From Prosthecobacter sp. (lineage in GTDB: Bacteria > Verrucomicrobiota > Verrucomicrobiia > Verrucomicrobiales > Verrucomicrobiaceae), in assembly GCF_014879935.1 (NCBI RefSeq), contig NZ_JACSRD010000081.1, positions 1 through 34,400 of the forward strand: DNA of 34,400 nt, written 5' to 3'. Under the pieces are notes generated by a model that made no database searches, was not told the origin of the DNA, and saw only the letters and a list, made by a program, of their open reading frames with translations. The translations under genes were made by a program, and so were the position numbers. Of the stretch, positions 22,388 to 30,946 are shown piece by piece. Every line of letters begins with the position of its first letter. The first letter of the stretch is position 1.

Positions 22388-25300
22388 ATGTCGTCAGGGC
22401 ATCCATTTTCATGGACGAGTTGCGCATTCCGTTATCAGGAATGCGTCGCGGCGCTGCTGTTTTTTGCGGCTCTGTCATCCTTTGGCAATCCAACCGGTGG
22501 TGTGGTGGTCAATGGCGACGCGATCATTCAAAATGCGGTGCCAGGACTTACCACGATCGTCCAAAGCAGTGATCGCGCGGTGATCGACTGGCAGTCGTTT
22601 TCGATCAATGCGGGGGAACGCACCAACTTCATCGTTCCAGACGCCACTTCGGCCACGTTGAACCGGGTGCTGGGTTGCGATCCTTCGATCATCAATGGTT
22701 CACTGACTTCCAATGGTCATCTGTTCCTCATCAACTCGAATGGCATCGTCTTCGGCCACGGTGCGACCGTGGACGTGGCCGGACTGACGGCCTCCACCTT
22801 GAACCTCGACAACTGCGCCTTCATGACCGGGGGCGACCTTGTTTTCAGCGGCTCCTCGCAGGCCCAAGTGAAGAACGAAGGTGTGATCACCGCGTCCAGC
22901 GGCGATGTGTTCTTGATCGGATATCAGGTTTCGAATTCCGGCACCGTCCGTGCACCGAATGGCACCGTCGGCCTCGCGGCTGGGTCGGAAGTGCTGATCA
23001 AAGCAGTTGGCGATGAACGCGTGGTCGTCCGCACGGCGAGCGGCTTTCGCAAAAAATACGGCATCAGCAACAGTGGGGTTATTGAGGCGAGTGTGGCTGA
23101 ACTCAAGGCCCATGGCGGCAACGTTTATGCCCTCGCCATTCGCAACACGGGCCGTGTGGCGGCCACCGGCGCGACGGTGCAGGGCGGCCGCATCATGCTG
23201 CGGGCGGATGGCGGGAAGATTGAAAACAGCGGCACGCTTGTGGCACGTGGAACGGCTGGCAGAGGTGGACAGATCTCCGTTCAAGCGGGAGCAGGCGGCC
23301 AGGTGACCATCAATGGCCGCGTGGATGCTGATGGAACGACGGGTGCAGGCGGGAACGTCGCCATCGCGGGTGAGAAGGTCGAGATTCGTCGGGCCATTGC
23401 AGTGACGGCGGACGGCCAGACCGAAGGCGGTCAGATCGACATCGGGGCCAACGAGGCTGGTTCATCCGTCACAACGATCGCGGGCACCGTCAGTGCCAGC
23501 AGCAGTGGCGGGAAGGGGGGCGAGATCCGCCTCGGAGGAAGCTCCCTGACAATCCAAAGCGGCGCGGAGATTCGTGCGGATGGCCAAACGGGCGGCGGTC
23601 GTGTGTTTGCAGGCGGTGGTTGGGAGTTGGGAGCGACGAGCGTGCTCGATTCGAGCTGCGTGACGGTTGAATGCAGTGCGCTGTTGAGCGCCAACGCGAT
23701 TGAAAGTGGCGACGGCGGCAAAGTGGTGATCACTTCAGGGAGCCAGCTCCGATTTGACGGCCGTGTGCAGGCCAGAGGCGGCAATACGTCGGGCAATGGC
23801 GGCTTTGCGGAGCTTTCCGCCGGTGATTCGGTCACCATCGAGCGCCTGACCGGCCGCGTGGATCTGAGCGCACCGCAGGGAAGCGCTGGCAGGCTGCTGC
23901 TGCGTTCCAGCGAATGGGAAATCGCGGATCGTTGTGCCTGGTCGTCGAATGCCAACCGCCTTGATGATGGGGATGTGTCGAGCTTCCTCGATAGCGCCAA
24001 TCTCGCGATTCAAACGGTTCTCAAGGCGTCCGGTGGCAATGGCAATGTCGTGATCAATGGCCCGATGGCCTGGTCGGCCGCGAACGCGCTCACCATCACC
24101 TCCGCTTGTGATTTCATCCTGCTTGCGGGAGGCTCCATCGAGTCCCTGGGAGGTGGCGACGTCACGCTCAGTGCGGCACGTTCCGCGTTGGTCGAGTCTG
24201 GAGCCGGCATCAGCACCACCACGGGGAACGTGGTCATTCGTGCCAATCAAAGCACAACGCCTTTGCCGGGTGACTTCAATGGCATCACGATCAACGGCTC
24301 CATTTCCACGCAGAGTGGCGGCATCACACTCGCAGGACGTGGCGGATCGACGGGAGCGGCGATCATCCTGGATGATGCGAGTCTGCGCACGCAGGCCGGC
24401 GGTGTCATCGCTCTGAAAACCTCAGGAGGCGCCGTCACGGGCAACGGGGCGCTGATCTCCAGCAGCCTGGTGATGGAAGGTGACGGCGATTTCACGCTCA
24501 ATGGCACCGGCAACCAAATCGGCACGGTGGCGACAGCTGGTGTCGTGCGTTCGGTCACGCTGACGAATTCGACGGCCTTGACGATTGGCGTTGTCGGAAC
24601 TGCCGAGGGGCTGTCAGCGGTTGGAGACATCCGCGTTGGAACGGCGACGCAGGGCCTGTCGATCCTGCGCAATGTGACGTCGCAGAGCGGTGTGATCGCT
24701 TTGAGTGGAGGCATCATCACCGTGAATGGTGCCACGGTGTCCAGCACGGGCAGCGCACCGGTGACGCTCACAGGCAGCCAGTTTGTGCTGAACCAGCAGC
24801 CGGTCATCAAAGGCGTGCTGATCGGCAGCGGTGGCAATGCACAGATCACGCTGAATGACAGCAACCTCACGCTGGGTGAGACCTACACTCTCGACGCGGC
24901 CCGGATCACCGCAGGAAGCCGGATCTACGACTTCCAAAACGTCTCTGTCATCAATCTCGAACTCGGCGCTGGCGATGACAGCAGCAACACGAACTTCTTC
25001 ACCTTCACGCAGTTCCTCAACGCTGGCGGCGGCACGAACAAGCTGTTCGTGAATGGCAGCCAGCCCACGACCTCGCCGCTGACGAAGCCCGGATTCGGCA
25101 CGATCACCTTCACCGGCTTCGCTGCGCCGCCGGTGCAGGCGAGCGTGCGCCCAGACGGCACGCCCTTCGGCTCAATCGTGCTGCAAAATGCCCAGCCGGG
25201 CACGCCTGGCGGCAGCTCGGGCACGCAGACAAACAACTTCAACTCCACTTCCATCGCCGGTGCGGCCGGAGTGGGTGGCATCTCGGCAGCCACCGGAGGC

Positions 25301-26170
25301 CTGCTGGCGAATGTGGCCGGAGCGATGGGTCAGAATCTCGGATTTGCTTCACCCGGCGGCGGCCCACCGCCGAGCCTGAACCTCCAATCGCAGATGAATG
25401 CCTCCACGGCGCCTGGAGTGGAAAGTGAATTGAACGCCGCGCTTGGCGGTGATGGCACCATGGGGGTGAGATCGGGCACCGGCCTTGTTTCCGTGAATCC
25501 GCAGGGACCGCCGCCGAGCGTGACCACCGTGGCGCAACTCGATGCGGGCATGAGCTTGAATGCCCTCGCGGAGTTGTCGTTCGGTGTGTTCGGCGTCAGC
25601 CAGGTGACGGTGAACAGCGCCCTCGGCGCGCAGTCCCTTGATGTTGGCGGAGCCAGTCCATCACTCGCCATGCGAGGCACGCTCGCGCAAACGGCCAGCC
25701 CCGAATCCTTCAGCCAGCTTTCCACCGTGCTCGGGGGCGATGGCACGGCCCGTGTGGAGGCGGTGGCCGGCACCATTGGCATCGACTTGAAAGGTCTGCC
25801 CGTTCCTTTCGAGACACAGGCCACGCTGATGTCCATCATCTCGGTCGGAGCCGTCGGGGAGCTCTTTCTGGCGCTGGGCGGCACGGGTGAATCCATCGTG
25901 AATGACACACACGGCCTCACACGCATGGATGCATCAGGAACGGCGGCCAGCAGCGAGACCGCCGCCGCCGTCCTTGCGCAGCTGGCCGCGCCTCGCATGA
26001 GCCAGTTGTCCCTGATCACCGGTGGCGCGGGCGCCGGCTTGATGCAGGCGGCCGATGGGACGCAAAGCACATCCCTCGATGCCCTACTTCCCGGTCCCTT
26101 CGTCAAGGCACGTCTCATCGATGCCACCAGCCAGCAAAGCCAGGAGGAACTCGACCGTGCCACCCGCTGA
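22388..26170 (+). CDS. Two-partner secretion exoprotein (TpsA, filamentous haemagglutinin N-terminal domain)
   Basis: The 1260-residue protein has a signal peptide (core VAALLFFAALSSFG, to about 33) and a TPS domain from about 34 to 150: NPTGGVVVNG, VIDWQSFSINAGERTNF, and the NSNGIVFG version (116-123) of the NPNG secretion motif. Residues 150 to about 880 are a long beta-helix rich in Gly, Asn and Ser (repeated strands such as GGQIDIGANEAG, GGEIRLGGS). A Gly/Pro/Ser linker leads to five exact 48-residue repeats and one partial copy (996-1260). It should be exported through the TpsB pore and displayed or released at the cell surface. No toxin domain, CDI-like VENN motif or cysteine-anchoring end was seen. 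TpsB starts 17 bases after its stop. Confidence 0.92.
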   Translation: MSSGHPFSWTSCAFRYQECVAALLFFAALSSFGNPTGGVVVNGDAIIQNAVPGLTTIVQSSDRAVIDWQSFSINAGERTNFIVPDATSATLNRVLGCDPSIINGSLTSNGHLFLINSNGIVFGHGATVDVAGLTASTLNLDNCAFMTGGDLVFSGSSQAQVKNEGVITASSGDVFLIGYQVSNSGTVRAPNGTVGLAAGSEVLIKAVGDERVVVRTASGFRKKYGISNSGVIEASVAELKAHGGNVYALAIRNTGRVAATGATVQGGRIMLRADGGKIENSGTLVARGTAGRGGQISVQAGAGGQVTINGRVDADGTTGAGGNVAIAGEKVEIRRAIAVTADGQTEGGQIDIGANEAGSSVTTIAGTVSASSSGGKGGEIRLGGSSLTIQSGAEIRADGQTGGGRVFAGGGWELGATSVLDSSCVTVECSALLSANAIESGDGGKVVITSGSQLRFDGRVQARGGNTSGNGGFAELSAGDSVTIERLTGRVDLSAPQGSAGRLLLRSSEWEIADRCAWSSNANRLDDGDVSSFLDSANLAIQTVLKASGGNGNVVINGPMAWSAANALTITSACDFILLAGGSIESLGGGDVTLSAARSALVESGAGISTTTGNVVIRANQSTTPLPGDFNGITINGSISTQSGGITLAGRGGSTGAAIILDDASLRTQAGGVIALKTSGGAVTGNGALISSSLVMEGDGDFTLNGTGNQIGTVATAGVVRSVTLTNSTALTIGVVGTAEGLSAVGDIRVGTATQGLSILRNVTSQSGVIALSGGIITVNGATVSSTGSAPVTLTGSQFVLNQQPVIKGVLIGSGGNAQITLNDSNLTLGETYTLDAARITAGSRIYDFQNVSVINLELGAGDDSSNTNFFTFTQFLNAGGGTNKLFVNGSQPTTSPLTKPGFGTITFTGFAAPPVQASVRPDGTPFGSIVLQNAQPGTPGGSSGTQTNNFNSTSIAGAAGVGGISAATGGLLANVAGAMGQNLGFASPGGGPPPSLNLQSQMNASTAPGVESELNAALGGDGTMGVRSGTGLVSVNPQGPPPSVTTVAQLDAGMSLNALAELSFGVFGVSQVTVNSALGAQSLDVGGASPSLAMRGTLAQTASPESFSQLSTVLGGDGTARVEAVAGTIGIDLKGLPVPFETQATLMSIISVGAVGELFLALGGTGESIVNDTHGLTRMDASGTAASSETAAAVLAQLAAPRMSQLSLITGGAGAGLMQAADGTQSTSLDALLPGPFVKARLIDATSQQSQEELDRATR
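25373..26167 (+). repeat. Five-and-a-half tandem 48-residue repeats in the TpsA C-terminus
   Basis: The last 265 residues divide into five units of exactly 48 residues (996-1043, 1044-1091, 1092-1139, 1140-1187, 1188-1235) and a 25-residue start of a sixth (1236-1260). All keep register: a hydrophobic residue at position 8, Leu at 20 after Glu/Gln, and GG near 25-26 in four copies (e.g. ESELNAALGGDG, FSQLSTVLGGDG, VGELFLALGGTG, MSQLSLITGGAG). DNA identity between units is low, so the repeat is old and kept at protein level. Confidence 0.8.
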
Positions 26171-26186
26171 TCGCTTTCGTCGTGTC

Positions 26187-27935
26187 ATGAAAAATCCACG
26201 TTCCATTCACTTCATCGCGATGTTGCTGCTCATGCAGGGGCTGACCTCATCCGCCATGGCCCAAGCCGCTGCCGCCGGGGCTGGAAACTTGATGGAGAAG
26301 GTGCTCCCTCCGGCGCCGAATCAGGCGGCGGCGGCTTCGGCCCAGCCGCAGAGCCAAGCATCCGGCACGAAGCCGGACGAGGGCGATCCGAAACCGCTCG
26401 GTGTCGATCTTCACGGGCTGCAACTGGTGCCGAAGAAGATGAAACCCCTGCCGAAAGGCAGGCGCAACGTGCTCGTCGTTGATCCTGCCTTGAGCCTGCC
26501 ACCAAAACTCGCCGAAAGCCTTCAGAGCGAGTTCCTCGGCCAGCCGGTGAGCATGGCGTTTCTGAACCGGCTGGTGAAACGGATCAACAAGGCCTATCAG
26601 GCCACCGATTTCCCGCTCGTGGACGCTTATCTGCCGGAGCAGGACATCTCCAGTGGCAACGTGCAGATCATTGTGCGCGAGGGGCTCATGGGAGAAGTGC
26701 GTGTCGAGGGCGCGAAGCGTTCGTCTCCTGATTACATGCGCCGCCAGATCCGCGTGGCACCCGGTTCGCGCATCGACACCTCAGTCATCTCCCGTGACAT
26801 CGCCTGGCTGAACGAGAATCCGATCCGCAACGTCAACGTCATCTACGAGCGCGGGAAAAAGGAGGGCACCAGCGACATCGTGCTGAAGACGCAGGAGAAG
26901 AGGCCCTTCCAGGTCTATTCAGGCTATGCGAACTCCGGACTCTCCGCCACGGGCCTGAATGAAGTGACCGGCGGCTTCAACTGGTATCAGATGCTCGGCA
27001 CGGAGCAGTCGCTGAGTTATCAATTCTCCGGCAATCAGGAGCTCGACCGGCTGAAAGCGCACGCTGCCGTGTGGAGCATTCCGTTTCCCTGGCGGCACCG
27101 GCTGCAACTCATCGGCGTCATCGCGGAGAATGAGATTCAAAGCGGGCAGACGGGCGTTCCGCTCGGCATCAGTGGCAAAAACCGCCAGTTCTCCGCCGCC
27201 TACACGGTGCCGCTCGCCAGCGCTTGGAGCAATGTGCGTCACAAGGCCGTCGTTGCCGCCGACTACAAAAGCACGACATCAGACATCCTTTTCGGCGGCC
27301 AGTCGCTGGCCACTTCGGATGCCGAGGTGATGCAGTTCCGCCTTGGTTACGATCTCGTGATCAACGATCCGCTCGGCCACACGCGCATCGGCGCTGCCGG
27401 CGTTTACAGCCCGGGCAATCTGCTGCGCAGGAACACCTACGAGGCCTTTGACCAGCTCCGTGCGGCATCGCAGGCGGAGTATTGGTATGCGGTGGCGGAA
27501 CTGGAGCGCCTCCTGCGTCTGCCGAAAGGCTTCTCCCTGGTCATGCATGTGGCCGGCCAGTATTCGAACAACCGCCTCCTGCCCACGGAGCAGATGCTGG
27601 CGGGCGGTTATCGCACCGTGCGCGGCTTCCGCGAGAGCATCGCCCGTGGAGACTCCGGTCTGCGTGGCACGGTGGAGCTCAATCTCCCGCCGATGCATGT
27701 GTTTGAGGGCGACACGCTGAATCTCTTCGCGTTCTACGACGCTGCCTATCTCACCAGTGTCGGAGACTTCGCCTCCGAGCCGGATCAGAACCTCCACGGT
27801 GCCGGTCTCGGCCTGCGCTACAGCCTCGGGGACAATCTGGATCTGCGCCTTGCCTATGGCTGGACCCTGCGTCATTCAGGCGTGTCCAGCATGCCGCCTG
27901 GTCGTCTGCACTTTGGCATGAACGTGAAATACTGA
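26187..27935 (+). CDS. Outer-membrane TpsB transporter (ShlB/FhaC family)
   Basis: The 582-residue protein has a signal peptide (MKNPRSIHFIAMLLLMQGLTSSAMAQ), a Pro/Ala/Gln-rich segment, POTRA domains at about 75-245 (LVDAYLPEQDISSGNVQIIVREG; VRVEGAKRSSPDYMRRQI) and a 16-strand-type barrel. The loop 6 motif appears as VRGF (in GYRTVRGFRES), and the chain ends with an aromatic residue (MNVKY), as outer-membrane proteins do. It forms the pore that exports the TpsA protein encoded 16 bases upstream. The ATG at 26187 is chosen because it gives the signal peptide. The reading frame remains open upstream, but that overlaps TpsA coding sequence. Confidence 0.93.
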   Translation: MKNPRSIHFIAMLLLMQGLTSSAMAQAAAAGAGNLMEKVLPPAPNQAAAASAQPQSQASGTKPDEGDPKPLGVDLHGLQLVPKKMKPLPKGRRNVLVVDPALSLPPKLAESLQSEFLGQPVSMAFLNRLVKRINKAYQATDFPLVDAYLPEQDISSGNVQIIVREGLMGEVRVEGAKRSSPDYMRRQIRVAPGSRIDTSVISRDIAWLNENPIRNVNVIYERGKKEGTSDIVLKTQEKRPFQVYSGYANSGLSATGLNEVTGGFNWYQMLGTEQSLSYQFSGNQELDRLKAHAAVWSIPFPWRHRLQLIGVIAENEIQSGQTGVPLGISGKNRQFSAAYTVPLASAWSNVRHKAVVAADYKSTTSDILFGGQSLATSDAEVMQFRLGYDLVINDPLGHTRIGAAGVYSPGNLLRRNTYEAFDQLRAASQAEYWYAVAELERLLRLPKGFSLVMHVAGQYSNNRLLPTEQMLAGGYRTVRGFRESIARGDSGLRGTVELNLPPMHVFEGDTLNLFAFYDAAYLTSVGDFASEPDQNLHGAGLGLRYSLGDNLDLRLAYGWTLRHSGVSSMPPGRLHFGMNVKY

Positions 27936-27960
27936 AGGCGAATCCTCTCCGACCATCTCC

Positions 27961-30129
27961 ATGCAAAAAAAGAAGCGCGGCAGCCTTGGATTCGTGATCA
28001 AACTGCTGCCGGCGGTGCTTCTGCTGGCCCTGGGGCTCGATCACACGCGTCTGGGGCAGGAACTGGAGAACCTCACGCTCGACTGGCGCTTTCAGGTGCG
28101 CGCGCGGTTTGACCCGCCCGCGCATGAGAAGGTGCTCATCGTGGCGATCGATGAGGAGGCGCTGGCTGCCTTCGGCCGCTGGCCGTGGACACGGGAGGTG
28201 CATGCGCAGCTCATGGCGCTGCTCTCCCAGCGTCCGCCTGCGGCGGCGGCTTTTGACCTCCTATTCACCGAACCCAGCGCGGATCCGGCCATCGATCAGA
28301 AGTTTGGTGACGCGCTCGTGCTGCTCAGCTCCTCCATCACAGCCGCCGCGGCGGAGACGCTGGAGCATGCGTCGAAGTTCACCGCCGAATACGCGGGCAA
28401 TACCAAGGCCATCACCCGCATCGAGGGCGATGTAGGCCGCATCATCGGCAACGACACCGGTTTGATCCCCGTGCCGATCCTCGCGGAGAGTTCGCACACA
28501 GGTTTTGTGAATTCACCGCCCGGAACCGACGGCGTGCGTCGTGAGCTGCCCCTGGTGGTGCGCTGTGGCACGCGGGTGTTTCCCAGCCTCGTGCTGCAGG
28601 CCTTGTTGCAAAGCGAAGGACTCGACACCGACGCGGTCGAGGTGCTGCTGGGCCGCCACATTCGCGTGAAAGGCACGGACAAGACCTGGGAGATCCCAAT
28701 CGATGCTGAAGGGCGTCTGACGGTGAACTACCGCCACCCGCACAGCTTCACCGTTTTCCCGTATGCGGGCTTGGTGGCGAAGCTGGCGGAGTTTCAGGGC
28801 AAGGAGTGGCCCAAAGAGTTTCCGCCGGTCGCCGGACAGATTCTTTTGATCGGACAGACCGCCACGGGCCTGTCCGACCTCGGGCCGACGCCGCATAGCC
28901 CGCAGACGCCGCTGGTGCTCATCCATGCCAATGCGCTGAGCAGCATCTTGAAGGGCGATTTCATCACAAAGCCCGATCCGCTGCTCGTCATCGCGGTGTG
29001 GATCGTACTGGCCTTCGTCACGGTGCTGGTGCTTCGCCACGGATCGATCCTGGTGTCGATCCTGGTGCCGGCGCTGATGATTGTGGCCTATGTCGGCGCG
29101 GCGTTCTTCTTTTTTCAAAAGGAGAGCCTTCACCTGCCCGTCGCGTGGCCCGTGCTCGGCTTCGTCGCCGTGGAAGGCGGCGCCTTGCTGCGTCGCCTCA
29201 TGATCGAACTGCGCGCCAAGAGCCGCATCACCGGCATGTTCGGCACTTACGTGGCGCCGGATGTCGTGAAGCAGATGATCTCCTCCGGTGAGGAGCCCAA
29301 GCTCGGCGGCCAGCAGTCGGAGATCACCGCCTTCTTCAGCGACATCGCCGGTTTCTCCTCCTTTTCCGAGAAACTGTCCGCCGAGCAGCTCGTGAACCTG
29401 ATGAACGACTATCTCACCGAGATGACGGACATCCTGCACGACAACGGCGGCACGCTCGACAAGTTCATCGGCGACGCCATCGTCGGCATGTTCGGAGCAC
29501 CGCTGTATTTCGAAGGACATGCCCACAGCGCCTGCCGCGCGGCCTTGCTGATCCAGAAACGGCAGATCGAACTGCGCGCGAAGTGGCGGCAGGCAGGTGG
29601 CTGGCCGGACATCGTGTATGAGATGAAGACCCGCATCGGTCTGAACTCCGGCGAGGCCATCATCGGCAACATGGGCTCACGCCGGCGCTTCAATTACACC
29701 ATGATGGGAGACACCGTGAACCTGGCCGCCCGCAGCGAGAGCGGCGCGAAGAGCTACGGCGTCTATACCATGATCACGGGAGAGACGAAGACCCTCGCAC
29801 AGCAGTTCAAGGACGACATCGTCTTCCGTTTCCTCGACCGCATCGTGGTGAAAGGCCGCAGCAAGCCGGTGGAGATGTATGAGCTGGTCGGCTTCGCGAA
29901 CGAGGTATCCGCGCCCACGCGGGAATGCCTCACGATGTATCAGAACGGCATGAACCTCTACTTCCGGCAGGATTGGGACGGTGCGAAGGCCTGGTTCCTG
30001 GAGGCGCTCAGCCGTGAAACCCATCAGGACTCAAATCCGTCCCTCGTCATGCTCGAACGTTGCGACGTCATGAAGAAACATCCGCCGCCAGCGGATTGGG
30101 ATGGCGTTTATGTCATGAAGACGAAGTGA
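27961..30129 (+). CDS. CHASE2-domain membrane adenylate cyclase
   Basis: The 722-residue protein has an N-terminal membrane helix (about 10-26), a periplasmic CHASE2 sensor domain to about 335 (VLIVAIDEEALAAFGRWPW, AAFDLLFTEPS), three more membrane helices (about 340-430) and a class III cyclase domain at about 450-640. Catalytic residues are visible: metal Asp461 (FFSDIAGF) and Asp505 (KFIGDA), adenine-specifying Lys501 and Asp584 (MMGDTVNLAAR), and transition-state Asn587 and Arg591. This set fits ATP as substrate. A TPR-like tail (MNLYFRQDWDGAKAWFLEAL) ends the chain. It starts 25 bases after TpsB, so an outside signal linked to the secreted protein may control cAMP; the link is an inference. 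Confidence 0.94.
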   Translation: MQKKKRGSLGFVIKLLPAVLLLALGLDHTRLGQELENLTLDWRFQVRARFDPPAHEKVLIVAIDEEALAAFGRWPWTREVHAQLMALLSQRPPAAAAFDLLFTEPSADPAIDQKFGDALVLLSSSITAAAAETLEHASKFTAEYAGNTKAITRIEGDVGRIIGNDTGLIPVPILAESSHTGFVNSPPGTDGVRRELPLVVRCGTRVFPSLVLQALLQSEGLDTDAVEVLLGRHIRVKGTDKTWEIPIDAEGRLTVNYRHPHSFTVFPYAGLVAKLAEFQGKEWPKEFPPVAGQILLIGQTATGLSDLGPTPHSPQTPLVLIHANALSSILKGDFITKPDPLLVIAVWIVLAFVTVLVLRHGSILVSILVPALMIVAYVGAAFFFFQKESLHLPVAWPVLGFVAVEGGALLRRLMIELRAKSRITGMFGTYVAPDVVKQMISSGEEPKLGGQQSEITAFFSDIAGFSSFSEKLSAEQLVNLMNDYLTEMTDILHDNGGTLDKFIGDAIVGMFGAPLYFEGHAHSACRAALLIQKRQIELRAKWRQAGGWPDIVYEMKTRIGLNSGEAIIGNMGSRRRFNYTMMGDTVNLAARSESGAKSYGVYTMITGETKTLAQQFKDDIVFRFLDRIVVKGRSKPVEMYELVGFANEVSAPTRECLTMYQNGMNLYFRQDWDGAKAWFLEALSRETHQDSNPSLVMLERCDVMKKHPPPADWDGVYVMKTK

Positions 30130-30138
30130 GGGCGCCTT

Positions 30139-30166
30139 GTTCGCAGTTCGCAGTTCGCAGTTGTGG
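30139..30166. repeat. Heptanucleotide tandem repeat (GTTCGCA x3, plus one variant)
   Basis: Three perfect GTTCGCA units (30139-30159) are followed by GTTGTGG. It starts nine bases after the cyclase stop codon, as the 9199 repeat follows its gene. Confidence 0.88.
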
Positions 30167-30262
30167 TGAAAAAATTTGCGGTGGAGACATCCGCTCCTGG
30201 CCGTGGTTGCGATGCAATCAGTGATCACGACCACAACTCAACCGCATGGAAGAGAACAAAGG

Positions 30263-30311
30263 AAGTGATTGTCAGGCGCGAGACCTTCACCGGTCCCGCG
30301 CCTCACTTTTT
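30263..30311 (+). terminator. Likely terminator of the FecR-TPS-cyclase operon
   Basis: The core stem AGGCGCG (30274-30280) pairs with CGCGCCT (30297-30303), with an inner GACC/GGTC extension across one mismatch. It is followed closely by TTTTT (30307-30311). An outer AAGTGA/TCACTT pairing with a bulge extends the hairpin. It lies about 145 bases after the cyclase stop and before the next gene. The rest of this 232-base gap holds the heptad repeat and no gene that I can support. Confidence 0.6.
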
Positions 30312-30361
30312 GGCAGCGTTAGCAGCCATCCATCTCATGCTTCGGTCGCGATTTGAAAGGC

Positions 30362-30787
30362 ATGAGCGCAACACATCATCCATCCTGGCGCAGCAACGCC
30401 ACAGGTTATCCGCTGCCGCCTTTGGATGAGATCGTCTGGGGCTGGGACGGCGTGACCGTGCGGCGTGAGCCTGAGACGCTCATGACGGAGGTGCGCTGGA
30501 CGGATCTGGCTGGCGCACCCGTGGCGGAAATCAGCCACTGGCTGCCGCTGGCGGAAAATCCGGATGAACCGCCCCGTCCGCCGAACGTCTGGGCCACGCG
30601 GCATGACGGACTGGCCGACCCGCCCTCCGACGCGGGCTTCGTATGGGCCTTTATCGGCGACGAGGCGCCGCAGCGTGCGCAATATCGCGACGACCATTGG
30701 TATGACCTCGATGGCGGGCCTCTCGATGCCCGCGGCTTGAAGTGGCTGCGGGACCTGGAATTCACCGATCCCGCGCGTCATGCGTGA
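30362..30787 (+). CDS. Small hypothetical protein (141 aa)
   Basis: I do not recognise this protein. It is soluble, acidic and rich in Trp, Asp and Pro (IVWGWDGVTV, EVRWTDLAGAPVAEISHWLPL, GFVWAFIGDEAPQ, DDHWYDLDGG), with no signal peptide or membrane helix. A purine-rich GAAAGG sits just before the ATG at 30362. The frame is open for 141 codons, and composition (Trp, Asp and Pro-rich but balanced) looks like a real protein, not an antisense shadow. It stands alone between the cyclase operon and the CheB-CheR gene. Confidence 0.65.
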   Translation: MSATHHPSWRSNATGYPLPPLDEIVWGWDGVTVRREPETLMTEVRWTDLAGAPVAEISHWLPLAENPDEPPRPPNVWATRHDGLADPPSDAGFVWAFIGDEAPQRAQYRDDHWYDLDGGPLDARGLKWLRDLEFTDPARHA

Positions 30788-30946
30788 CGCCACGTGCGAT
30801 TCAGAGCGAATTCTTATGGTTCCGGGTGAGTTCTGCCGTCAGTCTCGCCGCCAGTTTGAAAGCCTCCTTGATCTTCACAGTCAGCAGCCGACATGGAGGC
30901 GTGCGCATTCCGGCGCGTGCGTCTCGCAGACATAACTCCTACCCGA

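Noticed and set aside
22388-26170. Contact-dependent inhibition toxin (CdiA)
   Set aside because: The protein is short, has no VENN-like motif, no C-terminal toxin domain and no immunity gene after it.
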